Shown: positions 8,435 through 17,016 of the stretch, one piece after another
Numbering within the stretch: position 1 is the first letter of the stretch
How the letters are laid out: the number at the start of each line of letters is the position of its first letter
Assembly: GCA_020432595.1 (NCBI GenBank)
Contig: JAGQGA010000001.1
Coordinates: 17,896 to 40,366, forward strand
Origin: Anaerolineales bacterium
GTDB taxonomy: Bacteria; Chloroflexota; Anaerolineae; Promineifilales; Promineifilaceae
Direction of reading: 5' to 3'
Length of the DNA stretch: 22,471 bases
Translations under genes and position numbers: made by a program
The notes under the pieces: generated by a model
Seen by the model: the letters and a program-made list of their open reading frames with translations, nothing else
Told to the model about the DNA's origin: nothing
The model's database searches: none

Positions 8435-11374
8435 ATGACCCTGCATATCAAATTGCTGGGCAACCTTCACGTCGAAGAGGAAAAGGGAGCGGCGGCACCG
8501 CTTCTGAAATCGCAAAAGGGGTGTGCCCTACTCACTTACCTAATTGTGACGGGAGAGCCGCAACGGCGCGAGCTATTGGCCGACTTATTGTGGGATGTAT
8601 CGTCTACTTACCAGTCATTGCGCAATTTGCGGACGATGCTGACACGCATTCGTCGTTGGACACCGGGGCTGACCATCACGCGCCAGCAGGTTGGTTTTGC
8701 GGCGGAAACGGCCGTTTTTATTGACTACCTCACCCTCAACCACGCCCTCAATACAGGCAGCATCGCCGACATGGATGCCGCCCTGATGCTTTATCAAGGG
8801 GAGCTGCTGGCCGACTTTTACCTTGAGGACGCGCCCCGCTTCAATGAGTGGCTGCTTTGGGAACGGGAGCAGTTGCGGCAGCGGGTAACGGCCGCTTATC
8901 ATCAAATTTGTTTTGCCTACAGCGAACAAGAAGCGTGGGTCAAAGGGATTGCTACCGCTCAGCGATGGCTGACGACTGACGAATTTGATGAAGAGGCTCT
9001 GCGCCATTTGCTGCAATTTTTGGCCGCCAGCGGTCAGGTCGGGGTCGCCCTGCAGCAGTATGAAACGAGCCGCCAGCGACTGTGGGAGGAGATGGGGGTT
9101 GAGCCAACTGTGGAAACGGTGCAGTTGGCTCAACGGTTGAAAGGATTAAAGCAGGAGCAGGGAAGCGGGCTTGCCTGGTCGGCCATTGTTGGGGCGCAGC
9201 TAGAACGGCCGTTTCCCGGCCAGCTTGCCGAACCGGGCAACCTTCCTAACAATGCCTACCTCCCCTACCGGCGCAATCATGACTTTACCGGACGCCACCA
9301 GTCGCTACAGCGGCTGGCACAGTGGCTACTGCCAGCCGAGGAGGGGAGCGAGACCTGTGCCGTGGCGGTAACTGGGATGGGCGGCTTGGGCAAGACGCAG
9401 TTGGCGGTCGAGTTTTGCTATCGTTACGGCCGTTTTTATGCCGGCGGCGTCTACTGGATTAGCTTTGCCCAAGCCGAAAACGTGGCTGAAGAGATTGCGG
9501 CAATTGGGGGCGAGCGGGGGATGCAGCTCTACACAGAAGCCGAAAAACTGACGATTGCCGATCAGGTTGGCCGCGTACAGCGAGCATGGCAAGAGCCAAC
9601 GCCTCGGCTACTTATTTTTGACAACTGCGAAGCGGAAACTCTGCTGGCGCAGTGGCGACCGGTCAGCGGTGGCTGTCGCGTTTTGCTCACCAGCCGCCAC
9701 AGCCAATGGACGCGGGATTTGGGTGTAACGACCTACCCGTTAACAACTTTGGCAAGAAGTGAGAGCGTCAGGCTGTTGCAACGGATGATACCCCATTTGT
9801 CGGCTGAAGAAAGTCACGCTCTTGACCAAATTGCGGCCAATTTGGGCGACCTGCCGCTGGCACTCCAGTTAGCAGGCAGCTTTTTGCATCGCTACCAGCG
9901 CATCACGCCCAGCCGCTATTTGGCCCAGCTTGAACAGCTTGGCTCCCTGCAACATCCTTCGTTACAGGGGCATGGCAGCAGCCATTCACCCACGGCGCAT
10001 GAGCGGAATCTGGCTCGCACCTTTGCTTTTAGCTTGGAGCAGCTTGATCCAGCGAATGAGATTGATGCAGCGGCGCGGCAGCTATTGGCACGGGCCGCTT
10101 GTTTTGCTCCTGGCGAACCGATTCCGTCGTCTTTGTTGATGGCAACGTTGCAGGAGGCCGAAGCGGAGGAGCCTGATTTGCTGGCTGAGCTTTTGGCTGA
10201 GGATGGACTAGCTCGCTTGTTGTCACTGGGCTTTTTGCGGCAGGCTGAACCGGAAACGGTGGTGATGCACCAACTGTTGGCGCGATTTACCCAACTTTAT
10301 TTGGCAATAGAGGGGGCGAAAACGGCCGTTTGTCAGACCATCGTCGCTCTATGCAGTCGCAGTCTGGAAGCCACAGGTGCCACCTACACATTGCCTATTG
10401 CTCTCACCCAAGTGCGCCACCTCATTCACACGGCCTCAGAAAAAGACACCGCTTTAATCGCCCAGCTTGCCTTATTTCTAGGTGAATATTTACATAGAAT
10501 GGCCGATTTTGCCGCTTCCCAAAAATATTTAGAGCAGACCTTGGCCCTCAGTCAGCAGGTATACGGTCGCTATCACACCCAAGTTGCCAGATGCTTAAAT
10601 AGTTTGGCTGCGCTGCACACACGGTCGGGGAAATATCAGGCGGCGGGGGCAGCTTTTCAAGAGGCATTGGCTGTCTACGAGGCTATCTACGAACCAGAAC
10701 ACCCTCATATGAGAATCCTTCTGAGTAATATTGGTTATCTGCTTACACTTCAAGGGAGTTATCAACAAGCAAAACCCTATTTGGAAAGAGCCTTACCTCC
10801 ACAAACAGAAGTGAATGGCAATCAATCAGTGTCTAACGCATCCAAATACAACAATTTGGGCATTGCGTTGCTACATCTGGGTGAACTGGCTGCTGCACAG
10901 GTCTATTTGGAACGCGGCTTGAATTTACGGCAAAGCACGCTGGCACCGGACCATCCCTATATAGCTGTAAGCTTGCAAAATATGGGGCTTCTTGCTATTC
11001 GGCAGGGGAATTTCGCAGTAGCACAAAATTATTTGGAGATGGCACTCTCTATCCGTGAAAAGGCAGTCGGCCACAAACACCCGCACATGGCTCGTAGCCT
11101 CAACGCGCTAGGGGAGCTTTTTCTGGCACAGGCGGATTATGAGACGGCTCGTCTTTATTTTGAACAAGCCCTCGCTATTCAAGCTGAGGTTCTCATTGCC
11201 CAGCATCCTGAAAAGGCGGCTCCGCTGAAAAATCTGGGCGAAGTTTATTGGGCAATGGGGCAGCGGGAGCAAGCACGGCCGTTTTTTGAACAGGCGCGAG
11301 ATATTTTGCTGGAAACGGCCGTTTCCACCCACCCCGACCTCTCATCCATCCAGCAAAAATTAGCCGCTCTCTAA
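8435..11374 (+). CDS. SARP/AfsR-type transcriptional regulator with BTAD, NB-ARC ATPase and TPR domains
   Basis: A 979-aa cytoplasmic regulator. Residues 1-95 match the winged-helix DNA-binding domain of SARPs (MTLHIKLLGNLHV, KGCALLTYLIV, RRELLADLLW, LRNLRTMLTRIRR). Residues 100-245 match the bacterial transcriptional activator domain (LYQGELLADF, RFNEWLLWEREQLRQRV, VGVALQQYETSRQRLWEEMG). An NB-ARC ATPase follows, with a P-loop GMGGLGKT at 314-321, a Walker B-like LLIFDNCE, RVLLTSRH and the DLPLALQLAG motif. About 690-965 are tetratricopeptide repeats of the 42-residue kinesin-light-chain spacing (YLEQTLALSQQVYG, YLERGLNLRQSTLAPDHPYI). In AfsR-like proteins the ATPase/TPR part gates DNA binding in response to a signal; the ligand here is unknown. 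The nearby 11-bp direct repeats fit its expected binding site. Its 3' end carries AACGGCCGTT copies, and a relic of this end occurs at 16841-16930. Confidence 0.9.
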   Translation: MTLHIKLLGNLHVEEEKGAAAPLLKSQKGCALLTYLIVTGEPQRRELLADLLWDVSSTYQSLRNLRTMLTRIRRWTPGLTITRQQVGFAAETAVFIDYLTLNHALNTGSIADMDAALMLYQGELLADFYLEDAPRFNEWLLWEREQLRQRVTAAYHQICFAYSEQEAWVKGIATAQRWLTTDEFDEEALRHLLQFLAASGQVGVALQQYETSRQRLWEEMGVEPTVETVQLAQRLKGLKQEQGSGLAWSAIVGAQLERPFPGQLAEPGNLPNNAYLPYRRNHDFTGRHQSLQRLAQWLLPAEEGSETCAVAVTGMGGLGKTQLAVEFCYRYGRFYAGGVYWISFAQAENVAEEIAAIGGERGMQLYTEAEKLTIADQVGRVQRAWQEPTPRLLIFDNCEAETLLAQWRPVSGGCRVLLTSRHSQWTRDLGVTTYPLTTLARSESVRLLQRMIPHLSAEESHALDQIAANLGDLPLALQLAGSFLHRYQRITPSRYLAQLEQLGSLQHPSLQGHGSSHSPTAHERNLARTFAFSLEQLDPANEIDAAARQLLARAACFAPGEPIPSSLLMATLQEAEAEEPDLLAELLAEDGLARLLSLGFLRQAEPETVVMHQLLARFTQLYLAIEGAKTAVCQTIVALCSRSLEATGATYTLPIALTQVRHLIHTASEKDTALIAQLALFLGEYLHRMADFAASQKYLEQTLALSQQVYGRYHTQVARCLNSLAALHTRSGKYQAAGAAFQEALAVYEAIYEPEHPHMRILLSNIGYLLTLQGSYQQAKPYLERALPPQTEVNGNQSVSNASKYNNLGIALLHLGELAAAQVYLERGLNLRQSTLAPDHPYIAVSLQNMGLLAIRQGNFAVAQNYLEMALSIREKAVGHKHPHMARSLNALGELFLAQADYETARLYFEQALAIQAEVLIAQHPEKAAPLKNLGEVYWAMGQREQARPFFEQARDILLETAVSTHPDLSSIQQKLAAL

Positions 11375-11408
11375 GGTGACAGGCACTTTTGGGCGTACCC
11401 GTCACCTT
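11373..11408. repeat. Inverted repeat at the SARP stop codon / convergent junction
   Basis: AAGGTGACAGG (11373-11383) pairs with CCCGTCACCTT (11398-11408) with one mismatch. It overlaps the TAA stop of the regulator gene and sits between convergent genes. The 86-bp junction also contains AACGGCCGTT (11413) and two GATTACT-type stretches. No U-run follows on either strand, so termination is possible but not shown. A near-identical copy lies at 16930-16963. Confidence 0.6.
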
Positions 11409-11460
11409 GGAAAACGGCCGTTCTCACCGATTACTCACAACTGTTTACCGATTACTGAAC

Positions 11461-14400
11461 CTACCCCCCCGGCACAATCGCAAACGTAAACTCACCCACC
11501 TCATTAGACTGGCTCTGGCTGCCGCCACAATCCACCAGCAGATAGTAGAAGTAGTTGATTGCCACGCTGGTCAGCGAACCACTGCCATCATAATTGGCTG
11601 GGTCGTCGGTCAGCCAGGTGTGGCCGACATACGGGGTACTGCTACGATACAGGCTCTCACTACAGGAGCCGCTGGGCGTTGGCAGCCAGCTAAAATAGCC
11701 ATTTGGCTGCATCGTAAGCTGCACACGCGCCACTTCCACCGCCCCAGCCGTACACGCCGTACCCGCGTTGATGGGGCGTAACTCGCCGCGCTGGTCGGTG
11801 ACACTCTGGTCGCAGATCCAACTGGTGCCGTTGTTGCTGATCGTCGTCCCGTTAGGGATAGCACCAATGGCGTCACTACCCACACCGGGCAAGTGCGTCT
11901 TCGTGGGGCCACCGTTGTCCGCCAGATTACCCAACAGCAGCGTGGCGTTATTGGCTGAACCGGTGCCAGGGGTCGCACCCACACAACTCGCGTCATCCGA
12001 CAGGTTGTAGCCATTGTCATTGAGCGTGCCGCCGTTGCTACAGTTGTTACCACTTGCGCCGTCGGCAAAAATATTCCCCGCCAAGTGTACCGTGCCGGAG
12101 CTATTGAGAAGGCCGATACCCGAGTTGCCGGAGAAGGTGCTATTGGTCATCGTCAAGTTGGCATAGTTATCAATGCCCCCGCCGGTAGGTGCCAGGTTGC
12201 CAGAGAAGGTGCTGTTGACCACCGTCAAAGTACGCTTGTTATCAATGCCACCGCCGTTGTTGCTCGCCGAATTGCCTGAGAAGGTGCTATTGATCACAGT
12301 TGCCGTACTATAGTTTCCGATGCCACCCCCGTAGGTTGCGGTGTTGTTGGAGAGCGTGCTGTTTGTTATAGTCAGCGTGCCGCCATTGTGGCGAATACCA
12401 CCGCCATCATCGGTTGCCGTATTACCGGAGATGGTACTGGTGCTTACCACCAACGTGCCGCTGTTCGTTATCGCGCCGCCGTTATCTGCGGAACCGTTTT
12501 GCAGAGTGGCCTGGTTGACGGTGAAATTGCCGGCCGACGCAACATTAAAAATTTGCACACTGTTACCGCCATCAATAAAGTAGCCCGCACCCTCTAGGGT
12601 AATTTCGCTTGAGATTGGCGGCAGGGCACTGGTCAGGGTAATGTTTGCCCCCAGCGTAATGGTGTCTGCGGTAGGACTGGGGCTTTCGTTTGCATTCGCC
12701 AGCGTGATGCAGCCACTAAGTTCATTAGCAGTTGTCACCGTCCAAGAGGGGCAAAGCGGTGGCGGCACCACTTCGACCGCCCCGGCGCTACAACTATCCC
12801 CACTATTGATGGGACGTGACTCACCCCGCTGATCGGTAGCACTCTGGTCGCAGGTCCAACTGGTGCCGTTGTTGCTGATTGTCGTCCCATTTGGGATCAC
12901 GCCAACGGCATCGCTACCTGCGCCGGGCAGGTGGGTCTGCGTGGAGCCGCCGTTGTCGGCCAGTGCGCCCAAGTTCAGCGTGGCGTTAGTGGCTGAGCCA
13001 GTACCGCCACCAGTGCAAGTACCATCATCCGATAGGTTGTAGCCGTTGTCAGTGAGCGTGCCGTTATTGCTACAGTTGTTACCACTTGCGCCGTCGGCAA
13101 AGATATTCCCTGCTAGGTGCGCCGTGCCGAAGCCGATGTAGAGGCCGCTTCCTGAGTTGCCGGAGAAGGTACTGTTAGTCATCGTCAAGTTGAAATCGTT
13201 CTCAATGCCACCGCCAACAGGAGCCGAGTTGCCGGAAAAGGTGCTGTTGACCACCGTCAAAGTACGCTTGTTCTCAATGCCACCGCCGTCGCCACTCGCC
13301 GAATTACCGGAGAAAGTGCTGTTGATCACAGTTGCTGTGCCATAGTTGCCGATGCCACCCCCGTAGGTGGCGGTGTTATTGGAGAGCGTGCTGTTAGTGA
13401 TGGTCAGCGTGCCGCCATTGTGGCTAATACCGCCGCCATCCTCGGTTGCCGTATTACCGGAGATGGTACTGGTGTTTACCACCAACGTGCCGCTGTTCGT
13501 TATCGCGCCGCCGCTGGTCGCAGCACCGTTTTGCAGGGTGGCCTGGTTGATGGTGAAATTGCCGGCCGACGCAACATTAAAAATTTGCACACTGTTACCG
13601 CCATCAACAAAGTAGCCCGCACCCTCCAGGGTGATTTTGCTTGAGATTTGCGGCAGGGCATTGGTCAGGGTAATGTTTGCGCCCAGCGTGATGGTGTCTG
13701 CGGTAGGGCTGGGGCTTTCGTTCGCATTCGCCAGCGTGATGCAGGCATATAGTTCATCAGCAGTTGTGACCGTCCAGGACGTGCAGACAGGCATCACTTC
13801 CACCGCCCCGGCGGTACAACCATCCCCGCTGTTGATTGGGCGTAACTCACCCCGCTGGTCAGTGGCACTCTGGTCGCAAGTCCAACTGGTGCCATTGTTA
13901 CTGATTGTCGTCCCATTTGGGATCGCGCCAATGGCGTTACTGCCCGCGCCGGGCAGGTGCGTCTGCGTAGGGCCACCATTGTCCGCCAGATTACCCAGAG
14001 CCAGCGTGGCGTTATTCGCCGACCCGGTGCCGCTGAAGCCACAACTCGCGTCATCCGACAGGTTGTAGCCGTTGTCAGTGAGCGTGCCAAAGCTGGTGCA
14101 ATTATCACCACTGGGACTGTCGGCAAAGATTGTCCCGGCCAGATGCGCCGTGCCAAGGTTGTAGATGCCGCTGCCGAAACTGGACGCGGCGTTCCCGGCG
14201 AAGGTGTTGTTTGTCACTATCAGCGTGCTACCGTTTACGATACCACCGCCATTAATGGCCGAGTTACCAGAGAAGGTGCTGTTGGTCACTGTCAGCGTGC
14301 CGCCACCAACGTTGTAGATGCCGCCGCCGTAGGCAGTTGCCTCATTGCCAGCGAACGTGCTATTCGTCACCGTCACCCTACCCCCATCGTTTCTAATGCC

Positions 14401-16725
14401 GCCACCATTACTTGCGAAACCATTTTGCAATATCGCCTGATTGGCAGTGAAATTACCAGCAGAGCTCACACCGAATAGCTGCACGCTGCTGTCACCATCA
14501 ATGGTGTAACCTGCGCCTTCTAGCGTGATCGCACTCGTGATCTGCGGCAGGGCTACGCTCAGCGTGATGTCCGCGCCCAGCGTGATGGTGTCCAGCCCGA
14601 TACCATTGGTGTTGGCGTTGGTGATGCAAACCGCCAGTTCATCTTCATTAGCCGCTGTCCAGGAGGAGCAGGGGGGCTCCACGACCTCAACTGCGCCGCT
14701 CGTGCAAGCCGTCCCCACGTCGATCGGACGATCTGCGCCGAGTTGGTCGGTGGTCGTCTGGTTGCAGGCCAGCGTCACGCCATTGTTGTTGATCGTCGTC
14801 CCACTCGGGATGGCGCCAATGGCCGCACTGTCCGTGCCGGGCAGATGGGTCGGCGTCAGGCCGCCGTTGTCGGCCAGCGCGCCCAAATTGAGGGTGACAT
14901 TGGTTGCCGAACCAACACCGCCGACTGTACAGCTGGCGTCACTCGATAGGTTGTAGCCGTTGTCGGTTTGCGTGCCAGACAAGCGACAGTTGGCGACACT
15001 TGAGCCAGCCGCAAAGATATTGCCCGCCAGATGCAGTGTGTTGAGGTTGTAAATACTGCCGCCAAATAGGCTTGCGGCGTTAGCGGAGAAGGTACTACTG
15101 GTCGCGGTAAACGTGCCAAGATTATAGATAACGCCGCCACTAGAAGAGGCCGAGTTGCCAGAGAAGGTGCTATTGGTCGCCGTTAACGTAGACCCAGTCG
15201 CATTGTAAATGACGCCACCGTTGGATGCTGCATTGCCGGAGAGGGTACTGCTGGTAAGCGTAACCGCGCCAGCATTGAAGATTGCACCACCATTAACGAT
15301 GGAACCGTTTTGTAACGTAGCTTGGTTAACGGTGAGATCACCACTCGCCCCAACATTGAAGACCCGCATACTACTGCCGCCAGCATCAATGGCATAGCCC
15401 GCTCCTTCAACCGTGATTTCGCTGGTGATCTGCGGCAATGGACTGCTGGACAGGTTGGTCAGGTCAATGTCCGCGCCCAACGTGATGGTATCGGCCGTGG
15501 GGCTGGGGCTTTCGTTGCCGTTGGCTCGGACAATGCAATCATACAGTTCATCAGCGGTTGCGACCGTCCAGATTGGGCAAGGCGGTGGCACTTCAACCGC
15601 ACCAGCGGTGCAAGCATTGCCGCTATAAATCGGGCGATTGTTGCCGATCTGGTCTGTCGTTGTGCCATTGCACGCCATGGTTACGCCATTATTGTTGATA
15701 TTCGTCCCGTTAGGAATCGCGCCGATGGCATCGCTACCTGTGCTGGGCATATGAGTCTGCGTAAACCCACCGTTGTCGGCGAGTGCGCCGAGGCTGAGCG
15801 TGGCGTTGGTCGCCGAGCCAGTGCCGCTGTTGGTGCAGGTGGCATCATCCGATAGGTTGTAGCCATTGTCGTCAATGGTACCGCCCTGAAAGCGGCAGTT
15901 GTCACCGCTTATATTCCCGACGAAGATGTTGCCTGCCAAATACAGCCTCCAACCACTAGTGCCTTGACTGTAAATGGCATCGCCCAGGTTGCTCGCCGAG
16001 TTGCCATAGAAGGTGTTGCTGGTTGACCTCACCTCACCGCCAATGTTGTTGATGGCGCCGCCCTGGCCGCCGGACGAGTTGCCAGAGAAGGTGCTATTGG
16101 TCACCGTTACCTGGCCATTAGTAGAGTTGTTGATGGCGCCGCCTATAGTCTCAGCAATGTTGTCAGTGAACGTGCTATTGCTCACCGTCACCACGCCGGA
16201 GCTGAAAAAGTTGTAGATAGCGCCGCCACCGGTTCCCCAATTGTTGGAGAAGGTGCTGTTGCTCACAAACAGTGGGCCGTTATTGAAGATGGCACCGCCG
16301 GGGATGCCATAGCCGTTTTTCAGTGTGGTTTGGTTGATGGTGAGGTTGGCGATTTTTGCAACATTGAAGATACGCACCCCAATGCCACTGCTGGGTACGC
16401 CGTCCCAGCCGCCATCGATGGCGTGGCCCGCGCCCTGCAAGACAATTGTGCTCTCAATGACCGGCAGGGGGCTGGTGGTCAGGGTTGCTAGGTCGATGTC
16501 TGCGCCGAGGGTAATGGTGCCGCCGCTGCCAGCATTGGCGGCGGTGATGCAGTCGTACAGTTGGTCGGCTGTTGTGACGGTGGCGGGCAGGGTGCAGCTT
16601 GCCTGCATCAAGGGGGCTGCCCTGACGGTGGTGGGTGGCGTGTTTGCGTAGGCTGCCAGCAGCAGCCAGCTTAACAGGAAGGTGATGGCGATAGTTTTTA
16701 GGGGGTGGGTTGGTTGTTGCTTCAT
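11461..16725 (-). CDS. Giant secreted beta-helix repeat surface protein (surface protein 2)
   Basis: A 1754-aa protein. The signal peptide occupies about residues 1-36 (basic MKQQPTHPLK, core TIAITFLLSWLLLAAYA). Five modules end near residues 378, 680, 977, 1318 and 1663, each with a DNGGxTQTHLPGxGSDAIGA...TDQRGE-RPIN...C-AGAVEV ending of choice-of-anchor Q type. Within modules, beta-helix rungs recur as VTNSTFSGNSA, GGGIxNxGTLTV and LAGNIFADG. Modules 4 and 5 are a recent duplication. The last 90 residues form the FN3-like domain shared with surface proteins 1 and 3, ending GEFTFAIVPGG. AGGAG lies 7 nt upstream of the ATG, and the promoter with tandem operator is at 16805-16840, giving a leader of about 73 nt. 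The Ser/Thr/Asn/Gly-rich, lysine-poor composition fits an extracellular adhesin or sheath component. Function is inferred from fold only. Confidence 0.88.
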   Translation of the reverse strand: MKQQPTHPLKTIAITFLLSWLLLAAYANTPPTTVRAAPLMQASCTLPATVTTADQLYDCITAANAGSGGTITLGADIDLATLTTSPLPVIESTIVLQGAGHAIDGGWDGVPSSGIGVRIFNVAKIANLTINQTTLKNGYGIPGGAIFNNGPLFVSNSTFSNNWGTGGGAIYNFFSSGVVTVSNSTFTDNIAETIGGAINNSTNGQVTVTNSTFSGNSSGGQGGAINNIGGEVRSTSNTFYGNSASNLGDAIYSQGTSGWRLYLAGNIFVGNISGDNCRFQGGTIDDNGYNLSDDATCTNSGTGSATNATLSLGALADNGGFTQTHMPSTGSDAIGAIPNGTNINNNGVTMACNGTTTDQIGNNRPIYSGNACTAGAVEVPPPCPIWTVATADELYDCIVRANGNESPSPTADTITLGADIDLTNLSSSPLPQITSEITVEGAGYAIDAGGSSMRVFNVGASGDLTVNQATLQNGSIVNGGAIFNAGAVTLTSSTLSGNAASNGGVIYNATGSTLTATNSTFSGNSASSSGGVIYNLGTFTATSSTFSANAASLFGGSIYNLNTLHLAGNIFAAGSSVANCRLSGTQTDNGYNLSSDASCTVGGVGSATNVTLNLGALADNGGLTPTHLPGTDSAAIGAIPSGTTINNNGVTLACNQTTTDQLGADRPIDVGTACTSGAVEVVEPPCSSWTAANEDELAVCITNANTNGIGLDTITLGADITLSVALPQITSAITLEGAGYTIDGDSSVQLFGVSSAGNFTANQAILQNGFASNGGGIRNDGGRVTVTNSTFAGNEATAYGGGIYNVGGGTLTVTNSTFSGNSAINGGGIVNGSTLIVTNNTFAGNAASSFGSGIYNLGTAHLAGTIFADSPSGDNCTSFGTLTDNGYNLSDDASCGFSGTGSANNATLALGNLADNGGPTQTHLPGAGSNAIGAIPNGTTISNNGTSWTCDQSATDQRGELRPINSGDGCTAGAVEVMPVCTSWTVTTADELYACITLANANESPSPTADTITLGANITLTNALPQISSKITLEGAGYFVDGGNSVQIFNVASAGNFTINQATLQNGAATSGGAITNSGTLVVNTSTISGNTATEDGGGISHNGGTLTITNSTLSNNTATYGGGIGNYGTATVINSTFSGNSASGDGGGIENKRTLTVVNSTFSGNSAPVGGGIENDFNLTMTNSTFSGNSGSGLYIGFGTAHLAGNIFADGASGNNCSNNGTLTDNGYNLSDDGTCTGGGTGSATNATLNLGALADNGGSTQTHLPGAGSDAVGVIPNGTTISNNGTSWTCDQSATDQRGESRPINSGDSCSAGAVEVVPPPLCPSWTVTTANELSGCITLANANESPSPTADTITLGANITLTSALPPISSEITLEGAGYFIDGGNSVQIFNVASAGNFTVNQATLQNGSADNGGAITNSGTLVVSTSTISGNTATDDGGGIRHNGGTLTITNSTLSNNTATYGGGIGNYSTATVINSTFSGNSASNNGGGIDNKRTLTVVNSTFSGNLAPTGGGIDNYANLTMTNSTFSGNSGIGLLNSSGTVHLAGNIFADGASGNNCSNGGTLNDNGYNLSDDASCVGATPGTGSANNATLLLGNLADNGGPTKTHLPGVGSDAIGAIPNGTTISNNGTSWICDQSVTDQRGELRPINAGTACTAGAVEVARVQLTMQPNGYFSWLPTPSGSCSESLYRSSTPYVGHTWLTDDPANYDGSGSLTSVAINYFYYLLVDCGGSQSQSNEVGEFTFAIVPGG
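11736..13800. repeat. In-frame tandem duplication of about 1.03 kb inside surface protein gene 2
   Basis: Two adjacent copies cover about 11736-12770 and 12771-13800. Equivalent points are 1026-1038 bp apart (AACATTAAAAATTTGCAC at 12541 and 13573 is exactly 1032 apart), all multiples of three. Identity looks above 90 percent by eye over several hundred bases. Each copy encodes one complete beta-helix module of about 344 aa. Confidence 0.8.
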
Positions 16726-16774
16726 TCGGTTTCTCCTAAATCACGGTTTTGGCGGCTATCATTATGCTAACCGC

Positions 16775-16796
16775 TCGTCAAGGGAACGTCCAAGGG
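16775..16796 (-). promoter_or_regulatory. Conserved element at the start of the surface protein 2 leader
   Basis: A 22-bp block just after the expected transcription start matches 19808-19829 with a single mismatch and has the same 8-bp distance from the -10 hexamer. It contains two CCCTTG direct repeats (minus strand) flanking a near-palindromic GGACGTTCC. It could be a second protein-binding site or a 5' mRNA structure. Confidence 0.4.
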
Positions 16797-16804
16797 TTTT
16801 TGCT

Positions 16805-16840
16805 AGTATACAAAACAAGACGTTACACGAACGTGACACG
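16805..16840 (-). promoter_or_regulatory. Promoter with tandem 11-bp SARP-type operator for surface protein 2
   Basis: On the minus strand CGTGTCACGTT (16840-16830) and CGTGTAACGTC (16829-16819) are followed by 8 nt and the -10 hexamer TATACT (16810-16805). The promoter, leader and ribosome site are closely similar to those at 19758-19873, so they were duplicated together. There is no recognisable -35 apart from the repeats. Confidence 0.75.
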
Positions 16841-16930
16841 ATGTGGGGAAAACGGCCGTTTTTTGAACAGGCGCGGGAGATTTTGGTAGAAACGGCCGTT
16901 TTCACCCACCCCCATTTAGCCGCCCTGTGA
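16841..16930 (+). pseudogene. Relic of the SARP regulator C-terminus (29 codons)
   Basis: Starting right after the operator, an ATG-begun frame reads MWGKRPFFEQAREILVETAV, then FTHPHLAAL and a TGA stop. It corresponds to the end of the SARP protein (ARPFFEQARDILLETAVSTHP...KLAAL) with a small internal deletion. The DNA match continues beyond the stop through the whole 3' junction. About 950 codons, including all functional domains, are gone. This marks the place where a second copy of the regulator once stood divergent from surface protein 2. It is not expected to be functional. Confidence 0.8.
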
Positions 16931-16963
16931 GGTGACAGGCACTTTTGGGCGTACCTGTCACCT
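16930..16963. repeat. Second copy of the SARP-junction inverted repeat
   Basis: AGGTGACAGG (16930-16939) pairs perfectly with CCTGTCACCT (16954-16963). It is followed by AACGGCCGTT (16969) and the GATTACT-type stretch, exactly as after the intact SARP gene. The junctions from 11373 and 16929 differ at only about seven positions over roughly 125 bases by eye. Confidence 0.7.
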
Positions 16964-17016
16964 TGGAAAACGGCCGTTCTCACTGATTACTGACAACTGT
17001 TTACCGATCACTGAAC

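Noticed and set aside
11461..16725. Regularly spaced short repeats suggestive of a CRISPR array
   Set aside because: The repeats are in-frame beta-helix rungs (NSTFSGN codons) with variable sequence and spacing. No constant repeat/spacer pattern or cas gene exists.
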